Below, one piece after another: positions 31,801-37,580 of a stretch of DNA of 37,580 nucleotides (the stretch's first letter is position 1; every line of letters starts with the position of its first letter). The position numbers were made by a program, and so were the translations under genes. The DNA is from Nonomuraea sp. Its GTDB lineage: Bacteria; Actinomycetota; Actinomycetes; Streptosporangiales; Streptosporangiaceae. The notes beneath the pieces are model-generated. The model did no database searches. It was not told the DNA's origin and saw only the letters and a program-made list of their open reading frames with translations. Location: the NCBI GenBank assembly GCA_013362835.1, contig JABFVJ010000431.1, positions 1 through 37,580 of the forward strand. Reading direction: 5' to 3'.

Positions 31801-33683
31801 ACCACCTCCAGGCCCTCCGCCTGCTCGGCCAGCCGGTCGGCGACGGGCGCGGCCTCGGCCACGGTCGCGATGGCGGCGGCGTCGGCGGCGAGCCGTTCGA
31901 CGGCCGCGTGGTAGGCGGTGAACGCGTCGGCGCCCTCCAGGAAGGCGACCGCGCGCCTGCCGGTCGCGGCCAGTTCCTCGGTCAGGGCGGCGGACAGCTC
32001 GTCCAGGCGGGCGAGGTCCAGGTAGCGGACCTCGCGGAGGGTCACCAGGCGGCCCTGCTGCCTGCGCAGCCCGGCCAGCGCGGTCACCCAGGCGTCGGCG
32101 GTCGCCGGGGAGTCGGCGGCGGCCTGGCGTACCAGGCGGGTGGTCTCCTCCTCCGCCGCGGCCAGCGTGTCGGCGGCCTGCCGGGTGAGCTGCTCGACGT
32201 TCTCGTACTCGTCGAGCACCTGCTCGGCGGTGGCGCGTACGTCGGCGAGGGGCGCGCTCAGGCCGTGCTCGCCGAGCCAGTGGTAGGAGTCGGACGCGCG
32301 GGTGCAGGCGGCGATCAGCGCCTCGAAGGTGGCCGCCGACGCCGCCATCTCCTCGACCATGCGCGACACGGACAGGCAGTCGGAGATGCCGCGCACGAGC
32401 TCGGCGTTGCCGATGCGCTCCAGCGGCCCGGTGCCGGTGGGCTGGGCGGCGGCGTAGGTGTCGGACACGTACGGCGTCTGCCACACCTGCATCGGGTGGA
32501 CCCGGGTCGGCTCCTCGGAGACGGCGCGGAAGACCACCATCGTGCCGTCGTCGAAGAGCGAGTACCCGTGGCAGACGATGGGGTTGGCCACCTCCTTCCT
32601 GATCACGTTGTACGGCAGCAGCAGCGAGCGCCCGTCGCCCCTGGCGTGGAAGACGTACAGGACGTCCTCGCCGTTGGGCGCGCGGACGACCCGCTCGAAC
32701 TCCAGGTCCGTCACGTCCGTGTCGAACGTCTTGCTGATCCCGGTCGCCAGGTAGTACCCGCCGGGGAAGATCAGCCCCTGGTCCTCGGGAAGGCGCTGGC
32801 ACGACTGGCCGATGCCGTCGAGCCTGGTCACCGCCTTCGTACGGGTGTTGAAGACCAGATGACGCCAGTCCGTCTCCTTGTACGGCCTGATCCGCATGAG
32901 GAGGAGCGGCCCGACCCTGGCGTACTCGACGTCGGCGTCGGCCAGCGACTGGAGGCGTTCGGTCACCGGCTCGGAGTAGATGCCCGCGCCCGTCTCCGTG
33001 TTGTTCTCGATCTTGATGGTGAGGTCGCCGCCGATCGTCTCGACGAAGACCTCGCCGCCGATGGAGATGTGCGGGTGGCGGCCGAGCACGTGGTCGTCGC
33101 GGGTGGTCGGCGTCCACTCGAAGTCGTGGGACGGGGGGAAGACGTGGTCCCGCTCCCCCCTGTTGTCCAGATATTTCGGGACTCCGCCGTTGCTGACCGC
33201 CCACCTCAGCACCCGCGTGTCCGCCGGGCCCGTCTGGAACACCGCCAGCAGCTTGCCCTCGACCCGCCTGAGCTGCTGGAGCCTGGTCTCCTTGTAGTAC
33301 CGGTAGAGCTCGGCGAAGTCCTTCCTGAACGCCGGCTCCTCCAGCGTCTCCAGCTTGCCCGTCTCGAAGGTGAAGGCGTCGCCGTCCCTGGTGAACCGGT
33401 GCACGGCGAACACGTCGGCCACGGTCGTCTCCGGCTTGAGCCCGATGAAGACGTTGTAGCCGAACAACATCACCTCGCCCAGCGAGACGATGTCCCTCGG
33501 GACGCAGTTGTTCTCGGTCCTGATCCGCTCGGTGCCGAGCAGGCGCAGCTCCGCGCCGCCGAAGACGCGCAGCCGCTGCCCGTTGATCTCCTCGGCCGCC
33601 GCCGCGAGGGCCTTGGCCTGCGCCTGGAGGCGGTTCCTGAGAACCTCGTACGTCCCGGCTTCCAGCTCGGTGGTCGTGCTCAC
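28860..33683 (-). CDS. Giant AAA+ ATPase of the DUF3686 (so-called DNA repair ATPase) family
   Basis: A 1607-residue protein. Residues 1-430 are a beta-rich domain with repeating strands (LRVFGGAELRLLGTERI, HLVFNTRTKAVTRLDG, GDGRSLLLPYNVI), followed by a long coiled coil (about 480-880) and a helical region. The AAA+ domain holds Walker A SPPGYGKTTLMEY (about 1246-1254), Walker B LLYLDDIQHTS (about 1312-1320) and sensor-1 region CMAGNPYTESGQRFRIPDML (about 1363). Related proteins are named DNA repair ATPase in databases, but lie next to flotillins and are thought to act in membrane stress. GTG 33683 begins one base after the flotillin stop (TGAcGTG), with AAGGG before it, so the genes are coupled. 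A parS-like site lies at 30706-30719 in codons for VSRKTF. Confidence 0.85.
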   Translation of the reverse strand: MSTTTELEAGTYEVLRNRLQAQAKALAAAAEEINGQRLRVFGGAELRLLGTERIRTENNCVPRDIVSLGEVMLFGYNVFIGLKPETTVADVFAVHRFTRDGDAFTFETGKLETLEEPAFRKDFAELYRYYKETRLQQLRRVEGKLLAVFQTGPADTRVLRWAVSNGGVPKYLDNRGERDHVFPPSHDFEWTPTTRDDHVLGRHPHISIGGEVFVETIGGDLTIKIENNTETGAGIYSEPVTERLQSLADADVEYARVGPLLLMRIRPYKETDWRHLVFNTRTKAVTRLDGIGQSCQRLPEDQGLIFPGGYYLATGISKTFDTDVTDLEFERVVRAPNGEDVLYVFHARGDGRSLLLPYNVIRKEVANPIVCHGYSLFDDGTMVVFRAVSEEPTRVHPMQVWQTPYVSDTYAAAQPTGTGPLERIGNAELVRGISDCLSVSRMVEEMAASAATFEALIAACTRASDSYHWLGEHGLSAPLADVRATAEQVLDEYENVEQLTRQAADTLAAAEEETTRLVRQAAADSPATADAWVTALAGLRRQQGRLVTLREVRYLDLARLDELSAALTEELAATGRRAVAFLEGADAFTAYHAAVERLAADAAAIATVAEAAPVADRLAEQAEGLEVVTEVVGSLEIADATVRTSILGRIAEVLGGVNRARAVLDGRRRELLGTEGRAAFAAEFALFGQAVSGALAMADTPDKCDEQLGRLMLQVENLESRFGEFDDFATQLAAKRDEVYEAFSARKQTQLDGLARRADRVFASAERVLGSVTRRLASLGSTDEVNTYFATDPMVAKIRSAAGELRTLGDAVRAEELDGRVKAAQQEAARALRDRLDLFSDGGETLRLGHHRFAVNTQPIDLTLVPHDGGMNFAITGTDYRAPVPAEFADTRAFWDQLLVSETPEMYRAEHLAASLLESVTPGAPLADLVRQAAEQRYDEGYERGVHDHDATLILDTLVRLREGAGLLRYPPEARAAAQLFWAFGTDEVSRKTFTTRAGSLVRARTVFGHTPALEALAAELGDLISAFCASQGAAETSAGLAGLAGLAGEYLVEELGGSPFGFVTGKAARDLLDGFRQALGPVRAREFDDELAALPLPERLQLARAWIGAYRQGPEVAEAIAVHLCDLPRHDSSATTAETVDGLLGTHPRVKDRKLEVRLDELLTRARVFRRERVPAYRAYQRRRNELVERERHRLRLDEYRPKVMSAFVRNRLLDEVYLPLIGDNLAKQLGAAGAGKRTDQMGLLLLISPPGYGKTTLMEYVASRLGLVFVKVNGPALGHEVTSLDPADAPDATARQEVEKISFALETGNNTLLYLDDIQHTSPELLQKFISLCDAQRRIEGVWNGRTRTYDLRGKRFAVCMAGNPYTESGQRFRIPDMLANRADVWNLGDVLSGRGDLFALSYVDNALTSNPVLAPLSGRDRADVELLVRLAKGDPAVRADQLRHPYTKAELDQVLSVLAKLVRVQEVVLANNEAYIASASRSDASRSEPPYRLQGSYRNMNKLAERIVPAMNDDELEALIDDHYLGEAQTLTQDAEANLLKLAELRGRLTPAQAARWAEIKAAYLRARALGGAGDDPMTRAVGALGLLADRVGEVGSAIRSSER
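30706..30719 (+). other. parS-like chromosome-segregation site
   Basis: GTTTTACGTGAAAC matches the conserved 14-bp parS palindrome GTTTCACGTGAAAC in 13 of 14 positions; with one more base on each side TGTTTTACGTGAAACC matches the 16-bp form at 14 of 16. The codons here (GTT TCA CGT AAA ACA) are AT-rich and rare for this genome while both sides are normal. This is the usual sign of a ParB site kept within a gene. Confidence 0.7.
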
Positions 33684-33684
33684 G

Positions 33685-35781
33685 TCAGCCCTTCGCCGCC
33701 GCCAGCGCGGCCACCGGGGAGTCGGCCACGCCCAGGCGCCGCGCCGTCTCCAGCAGCTCGCCGAGCGCCGACGACTGCGGGCCGCCGTCCTGGATGAGCC
33801 GCAGGAGCAGGGCCGACACGGTCAGATTCTTGATGTCCTCGGTGCGCACCCCGCCGACCACGGTCGCGAGGTCCGACGCCAGGCTGGCCGTCCCGTTGAG
33901 GTACGGCGCCGCCAGCGCCCCCGCCACCTGCGAGTGGTTCATGAACCCGTCGACCGCCTTGCCCGTGGTGATCGAGCCGACCACCTTGTCGAAGAACATC
34001 GTGTCGCCGCCGACGATGTCGATGTTCGCCTTGGCCAGGCCCGCCGCCAGCACGCTGGCCTGCGACTCGGCCACCTGGCGGGTGACGTCGATGTGCTTGA
34101 GCCTGATCTCCTTGTCGGCCTCCAGGCGCAGGCGGTACTCCTCGTGGCCCCTGCTGGCCTCGTCGAGCGCGGCCATCGCGGCGGCCTTCTGGGTCAGGCC
34201 CTCGGCCTCGGCCTTCAGCTTCTCGCCGATCGCCGTGGCGCCGGCCAGCGCCATCGCCTGCTCGCCCTCGGCCTGCGCCTTGAGCCGGTCGCCCTCGATC
34301 ACCGCCATGGCCTTCGCGCCCTCGGCCTCGGCGCGCAGCCGCTCGCCCAGGACCAGCGCCTCCGCGCGGCCGACCTTCTCGATGGCGTCCGCGTCACGCT
34401 CCTTGACCTGCACCTCCGCGAGCCCGGAGGCCGCGGTCTCGGCCTGGATGCCCTCGGCGAGCCGGATCTTGGCCCGCGCGTCCAGCTCGGCGGCCTGCTG
34501 CCTGGCCTCGGCCAGCACCAGCTCCTCGCGGGCCTTGAACTTGGAGGCGGCCTCGGCGGCCTCGGCCGCCTTGATGTCCTTGACCAGGTTCTCCTGCGCC
34601 TCGGCCTCGGCGGCGATGATCACCTGCTGGCGGGTGCGCTCGGCCTCCTCGACCACGCGCAGCCGCTTGATGCTCTCCTCCTGCTCGGCCACGGTCTTGT
34701 CGACCGCGATGCGCTCGCGGATCACCTCGGCGATCGACCGCTTCTCGGTCTCGACCTCCTTGTTCTTCGCGATGCGCGACAGCTCGGTCTCCCGCTCGCG
34801 GGAGATGACCTCCAGCATGCGGTCCTTCTCGATGCGCTCGCTCTCGATCGCGATCACCCGCTCGCGGTTCTTCTCGGCGACCGCCACCTCGCGGGCCTGG
34901 TTCTCGCGCTGCACGCCGAGCTGCTCGTCGGCCTTGATGTTCGCCGCCTCCGCGCGCAGCCGCTCCTCGGCCTGGACGCGGGCGATCTCCGCCTCCTCGC
35001 GGGCCTTGACGGTCTCGATCTCGCGCCGCTGCTTGAGCTCGGCGTCCGCCTGGCGGCGCTGCAGCTCCAGGATCGCCTCGCGGGCGTCCACGTTCTGGCG
35101 GGTGATCTCCTTCTCCTCGGCGCGCTGGAACTCGTTGGTCCGTACGTGCTCCAGCGCCGTCAGCTCGGTGATCTTCCTGATGCCCTGGGCGTCGAGGATG
35201 TTGCTCTTGTCGAGCTGGAGCAGCGCGGTCTGCTCCAGGTAGTCGATGGCGGCGTCCTCAAGGCTGTAGCCGTTCAGGTCGGTGCCGATGAGCCGGATGA
35301 TCTCGTCGCGGAACTCGTCCCGCTTGGTGTAGAGGTCGACGAAGTCGAGGTGCTTGCCGGCCGTCTTCAGCGCCTCGGAGAACTTCGCGCTGAACAGCTC
35401 CTGCAGCGTGTTCTCGTCGCTGGCCCTGGCGGTGCCGATGGCCTGGGCGACCTTGATGACGTCCTCGGCGGTCTTGTTCACGCGGACGAAGAACGTGATC
35501 TTGATGTCGGCCCTGATGTTGTCCCGGCAGATCAGCCCCTCACGCCCGGTACGCGTGATCTCGATCGTCTTCACCGAGATGTCCATGATCTCGGCCTTGT
35601 GGACGACGGGCAGGACGATGGCCCCGGTGAACGTCACGTCCACCTTGTTGACCTTCGACACGATCAGCGCCTTGCCCTGTTCCACCTTGCGGAAAAGGCG
35701 GCCGATGATGACGACCAGGCCAATCACGATGACCAGGACGACAGCCAGAAAAATGCCGAAGCCCGTGGAGATGACGTCCAT
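33685..35781 (-). CDS. Flotillin / SPFH-domain membrane protein (YqiK-like)
   Basis: A 698-residue flotillin. A membrane helix at residues 8-30 (GFGIFLAVVLVIVIGLVVII) precedes the SPFH (band 7) domain at about 30-215 (KVEQGKALIVSKVNKVDVTF, GAIVLPVVHKAEIMDISVKT, IRADIKITFFVRVNKTAEDV), a highly charged coiled coil at about 215-520 with EA/KA repeats, and a C-terminal flotillin domain. Flotillins organise membrane microdomains and assemble as ring cages on the cytoplasmic face. The ATG at 35781 overlaps the stop of the OB-fold gene (TGATG) and it is followed by the AAA+ gene after one base. The set matches the YqiJ-YqiK gene pair of enterobacteria plus an ATPase. Confidence 0.92.
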   Translation of the reverse strand: MDVISTGFGIFLAVVLVIVIGLVVIIGRLFRKVEQGKALIVSKVNKVDVTFTGAIVLPVVHKAEIMDISVKTIEITRTGREGLICRDNIRADIKITFFVRVNKTAEDVIKVAQAIGTARASDENTLQELFSAKFSEALKTAGKHLDFVDLYTKRDEFRDEIIRLIGTDLNGYSLEDAAIDYLEQTALLQLDKSNILDAQGIRKITELTALEHVRTNEFQRAEEKEITRQNVDAREAILELQRRQADAELKQRREIETVKAREEAEIARVQAEERLRAEAANIKADEQLGVQRENQAREVAVAEKNRERVIAIESERIEKDRMLEVISRERETELSRIAKNKEVETEKRSIAEVIRERIAVDKTVAEQEESIKRLRVVEEAERTRQQVIIAAEAEAQENLVKDIKAAEAAEAASKFKAREELVLAEARQQAAELDARAKIRLAEGIQAETAASGLAEVQVKERDADAIEKVGRAEALVLGERLRAEAEGAKAMAVIEGDRLKAQAEGEQAMALAGATAIGEKLKAEAEGLTQKAAAMAALDEASRGHEEYRLRLEADKEIRLKHIDVTRQVAESQASVLAAGLAKANIDIVGGDTMFFDKVVGSITTGKAVDGFMNHSQVAGALAAPYLNGTASLASDLATVVGGVRTEDIKNLTVSALLLRLIQDGGPQSSALGELLETARRLGVADSPVAALAAAKG

Positions 35782-36332
35782 CAGATCTCGCTTTCGTAGG
35801 GCATGACCCAGAAGAATTCGCCGTCTTTGTCGTATTCGAAGATGAGTGCTTTGTCGCCGCGGGCGAGGCGGTCCTGTCCGGTCGTACGGACCTGGACGAC
35901 CGCCGTCGAGCCGTCGGCGGAGGTGACCTCGGCCTGGCCGAAGTCAGAGGTGGCCGCGCCGGTGCGGATCACGCACGGGCGGCCGACGAGGTCGCCGCGC
36001 GAGTGCCGGCCGCCGTCGGGGAAGACCCTGCGTAACGGGGTCAGGAGGGCGCGGGTGACGAGCCAGGCCCCGGCCGCCGCGGCGAAGGGCACGGCGATCT
36101 GCGCGCCTTCGGGCAGCGCCTGGTCGCCGACCAGGCTCAGCAGCCAGGCCAGTGCGATCAGCAGCGAGAGCGCGATGCCGGCCGGAACTCCCCCGAGTCC
36201 CAGCCAGGGCGCGTCGTCCTCCAGGTCGAGCAGGCCCGTGATGACGGCGAGCCAATAAGCCAGGACCGCCGCCAGGAGGAAAGTGAAAACGACTGTCGGA
36301 AAACTTAGAGCGGCGTGTAAGAACTCGGTCAT
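35781..36332 (-). CDS. OB-fold (NfeD/YqiJ-like) inner-membrane protein
   Basis: A 183-residue protein with three membrane helices (about 9-33, 47-67 and 76-99) and a cytoplasmic C-terminal OB-fold (about 108-183; GRPCVIRTGAATSDFGQAEV, AVVQVRTTGQDRLARGDKAL, EFFWVMPY). The combination is that of YqiJ and NfeD-like proteins that anchor flotillins in the membrane. ATG 36332 has GAGGG five bases upstream; a longer open frame to 36446 overlaps the AT-rich promoter and is unlikely. It is the first gene of the operon and overlaps the flotillin by one base. Confidence 0.88.
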   Translation of the reverse strand: MTEFLHAALSFPTVVFTFLLAAVLAYWLAVITGLLDLEDDAPWLGLGGVPAGIALSLLIALAWLLSLVGDQALPEGAQIAVPFAAAAGAWLVTRALLTPLRRVFPDGGRHSRGDLVGRPCVIRTGAATSDFGQAEVTSADGSTAVVQVRTTGQDRLARGDKALIFEYDKDGEFFWVMPYESEI

Positions 36333-36371
36333 CAACCCTCGGTTTGCCCCGTCCCCTGTGTGTCCTGACGG

Positions 36372-36377
36372 ACTATA
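36372..36377 (-). promoter_or_regulatory. Candidate -10 TATAGT of the flotillin operon
   Basis: On the minus strand TATAGT lies about 40 bases before ATG 36332 in an AT-rich patch (TGTATATAGT). No consensus -35 is seen; GGGAACTTT (36402-36410 on the minus strand) resembles an ECF sigma -35 but its spacing and -10 partner do not fit. Confidence 0.4.
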
Positions 36378-36436
36378 TACAGATAAAGCATGACTAAAGC
36401 GGAAAGTTCCCGAGTTCATATGGAATGTTGGCCGAC

Positions 36437-36467
36437 TTGACCTCAAGGGCGGTTGAGGTAGCAGGCT
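36437..36467 (+). promoter_or_regulatory. SoxR-box-like MerR-family promoter
   Basis: TTGACC (-35, 36437-36442) and CAGGCT (-10, 36462-36467) are 19 bp apart, the overlong spacing of MerR-type promoters. The spacer holds ACCTCAA-GGGCGG-TTGAGGT (36440-36459), with the same arms and six-base centre as the SoxR box CCTCAA-N6-TTGAGG. The -10 ends six bases before ATG 36474, so the mRNA would be leaderless. Confidence 0.8.
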
Positions 36468-36473
36468 CGGGCC

Positions 36474-37400
36474 ATGAGCGAAGTGATGAGGGCGGCCGCG
36501 TTCGCCGAGGCGGGCGGCCCCGAAGTGCTGAAGCTGACGGAGCTGCCGGCGCCGCAGGCGGGGCCGGGCGAGGTGCGCGTACGCGTGCGGGCGGCAGGGG
36601 TGCAGCCCTTCGACGCGGCGGTACGGGCCGGGTGGCTGCCGCCGTACCTGGGGGACATGCCATGGCCGCGCATCCCTGGCAACGAGTTCGCGGGCGTGGT
36701 CGACCAGGTGGGCGACGGGGTCGCCGGGGTGTCGGCGGGTGACGATGTGCTCGGGTTCTCACGCCTGTTCGCCTACGCCGAGTACATCGTCGTCCCGGCG
36801 ACGGACGTGGCGGCCAAGCCCGCGGGGGTGCCCTGGGAGGTGGCCGGCGGGCTGACCGCCGGCGTGCAGACGGCCGAGCTGGCCGTGGACGGGCTCGCGG
36901 TCGGCCCGGGTGACACCCTGCTCGTGCACGCCGCCGCCGGTTCGGTGGGGACGGCGGCCATTCAGATCGCCCGGACGCGCGGCGCCACGGTCATCGGCAC
37001 CGCCCGCGAGGTCAACCATGCCTACCTGCGCGACCTCGGCGCCATCCCGGTCGCCTACGGTGACGGCCTCGCCGACCGCGTCCGCGCCCTGGCTCCCGGC
37101 GGCGTGGACGCGGCACTCGACGGGGCCGGCGGGCACGCCCTGGAGGTCTCGCTGGACCTGGTCCCCGACCGCGCCCGCATCGTCACCCTGGTCGAACACG
37201 GCAAGGCGGCCGCGCTCGGCGTCCGGCTCGTCCAGGGCGAACGGACCGCCGAACGCCTCGGCAGGTACGCCGCCCTGTACGCCGAGGGGCGGTTCGCCTT
37301 TCCCGTACGGCGGACGTACCGGCTGGCCGAGGCCGCCGAGGCGCACCGGGAGATCGAGACCGGCCACGGCCAGGGCAAGATCGTCCTGGTGATCGACTGA
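36474..37400 (+). CDS. MDR-family quinone oxidoreductase, SoxR-regulated candidate
   Basis: A 308-residue medium-chain reductase without zinc ligands. The catalytic domain includes EVRVRVRAAGVQPFDAAVRA and PRIPGNEFAGVVDQVGDGV; the NADPH site is LLVHAAAGSVGTAAIQIARTRG with IGTAREVNHAYLRDLGA following. These enzymes reduce quinones, lowering redox-cycling stress. The start ATG at 36474 is set by the -10 six bases upstream and the match to the family. SoxR of Streptomyces is known to turn on quinone reductases in response to redox-active antibiotics, and this promoter fits that pattern. It diverges from the flotillin operon, so a stress link between them is possible. Confidence 0.92.
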   Translation: MSEVMRAAAFAEAGGPEVLKLTELPAPQAGPGEVRVRVRAAGVQPFDAAVRAGWLPPYLGDMPWPRIPGNEFAGVVDQVGDGVAGVSAGDDVLGFSRLFAYAEYIVVPATDVAAKPAGVPWEVAGGLTAGVQTAELAVDGLAVGPGDTLLVHAAAGSVGTAAIQIARTRGATVIGTAREVNHAYLRDLGAIPVAYGDGLADRVRALAPGGVDAALDGAGGHALEVSLDLVPDRARIVTLVEHGKAAALGVRLVQGERTAERLGRYAALYAEGRFAFPVRRTYRLAEAAEAHREIETGHGQGKIVLVID

Positions 37401-37402
37401 CC

Positions 37403-37431
37403 TCAGCCGGTGCTCCTGCGGCGCCGGCTGA
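37403..37431. terminator. Hairpin between convergent genes
   Basis: TCAGCCGG/CCGGCTGA, a perfect 8-bp stem with a 13-base GC-rich loop, lies two bases after the oxidoreductase stop and 14 bp before the stop of the gene at the right edge. It can serve both. Confidence 0.65.
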
Positions 37432-37445
37432 ACCTGACGGCGTCC

Positions 37446-37580
37446 CTAGTGCCGATGTCGAAGGGCCTCGGCGATGGCCAGCCCGATCTCGTTGAGCTCG
37501 TGTTCGCCGTCCTCGACGTCCCAGAGGGCGTTCTGCAGGATCCGGCCGTACGTCCAGCCGGCGGCCCTGGCCGGGTCCAG
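37446..37580 (-). CDS. C-terminal fragment of an unidentified protein
   Basis: The minus strand is open from the right edge to a TAG at 37446, giving 44 residues that end GLAIAEALRHRH after DPARAAGWTYGRILQNALWD. G/C third-position bias is as in real genes here and a terminator-like hairpin follows. The fragment is helical and acidic in the middle (VEDGEHELNE). I cannot name a family from it. The start lies outside the window. Confidence 0.6.
   Translation of the reverse strand: MDPARAAGWTYGRILQNALWDVEDGEHELNEIGLAIAEALRHRH

Noticed and set aside
30837..33797. 986-codon plus-strand open frame opposite the AAA+ ATPase gene
   Set aside because: Composition is that of an antisense shadow (Gly, Arg, Val, Asp), with no motif, and the minus frame has clear Walker motifs.
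36402..36410. GGGAACTTT as an ECF sigma factor -35 for the flotillin operon
   Set aside because: No CGTC- or TCTA-type -10 is found 16-18 bp downstream.

Overview
The window is high-GC (roughly 70%) actinomycete chromosome. The evidence is the strong G/C bias at third codon positions, frequent GTG starts, -10-like hexamers placed exactly six bases before start codons (leaderless transcripts), SARP, WhiB-era style regulators such as HxlR, TetR, LysR and MarR, an actinobacterial protein resembling SCO5389, and a Streptomyces-type parS-like site. A Streptosporangiales genome such as Nonomuraea is a reasonable guess, but that is inference. I saw no tRNA, rRNA, CRISPR array, insertion sequence or phage gene.

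Layout. 1-2.5 kb: a truncated HxlR regulator diverges from a GNAT acetyltransferase, a TetR regulator and a D-2-hydroxyacid dehydrogenase-like protein without the catalytic His; two identical spaced palindromes sit at the GNAT promoter. 2.5-4.3 kb: a zinc-ribbon protein and a two-part methyltransferase. 4.3-7.8 kb: a 999-residue AfsR-type SARP/NB-ARC/TPR regulator bracketed by two arrays of 11-bp-spaced TTGA (TCAA) repeats. 7.8-12.6 kb: a RimJ/RimL-type GNAT, an aminotransferase with divergent LysR regulator, RNase HII (rnhB) and a luciferase-like oxidoreductase. 12.6-16.4 kb: an SCO5389-like protein, a CooC/MinD-type ATPase, a polytopic LCP cell-wall ligase and a membrane-anchored methyltransferase. 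16.4-20.2 kb: an MFS transporter, then a minus-strand pair made of a four-helix membrane protein and a small, divergent thymidylate-synthase-fold enzyme, then a polyprenyl diphosphate synthase.

20.2-26.4 kb holds a series of regulator/enzyme pairs: a serine hydrolase; a quinone oxidoreductase with divergent TetR and a clear shared operator; a LysR with divergent DapA-family lyase; an FAD monooxygenase with divergent MarR and a perfect palindrome between them. 26.4-28.2 kb: an ABC-F ribosome-protection type ATPase behind a leader peptide (MCIYFL) and alternative hairpins, which looks like translation attenuation.

28.2-36.3 kb is a tightly coupled minus-strand operon: OB-fold/NfeD-like membrane protein, flotillin, a 1607-residue DUF3686-type AAA+ ATPase and an exported protein. 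It resembles the YqiJ-YqiK flotillin systems tied to membrane stress. Within the ATPase gene there is a 13/14 match to parS encoded by a run of AT-rich codons that is out of keeping with its surroundings. 36.4-37.6 kb: a quinone oxidoreductase under a SoxR-box-like promoter, and the 3' end of an unidentified minus-strand gene.

The most novel leads are the thymidylate-synthase-like/4-TM pair, the parS-like site, the SARP repeat arrays on both sides of the regulator gene, the leader-peptide control of the ABC-F gene and the SoxR-like promoter.
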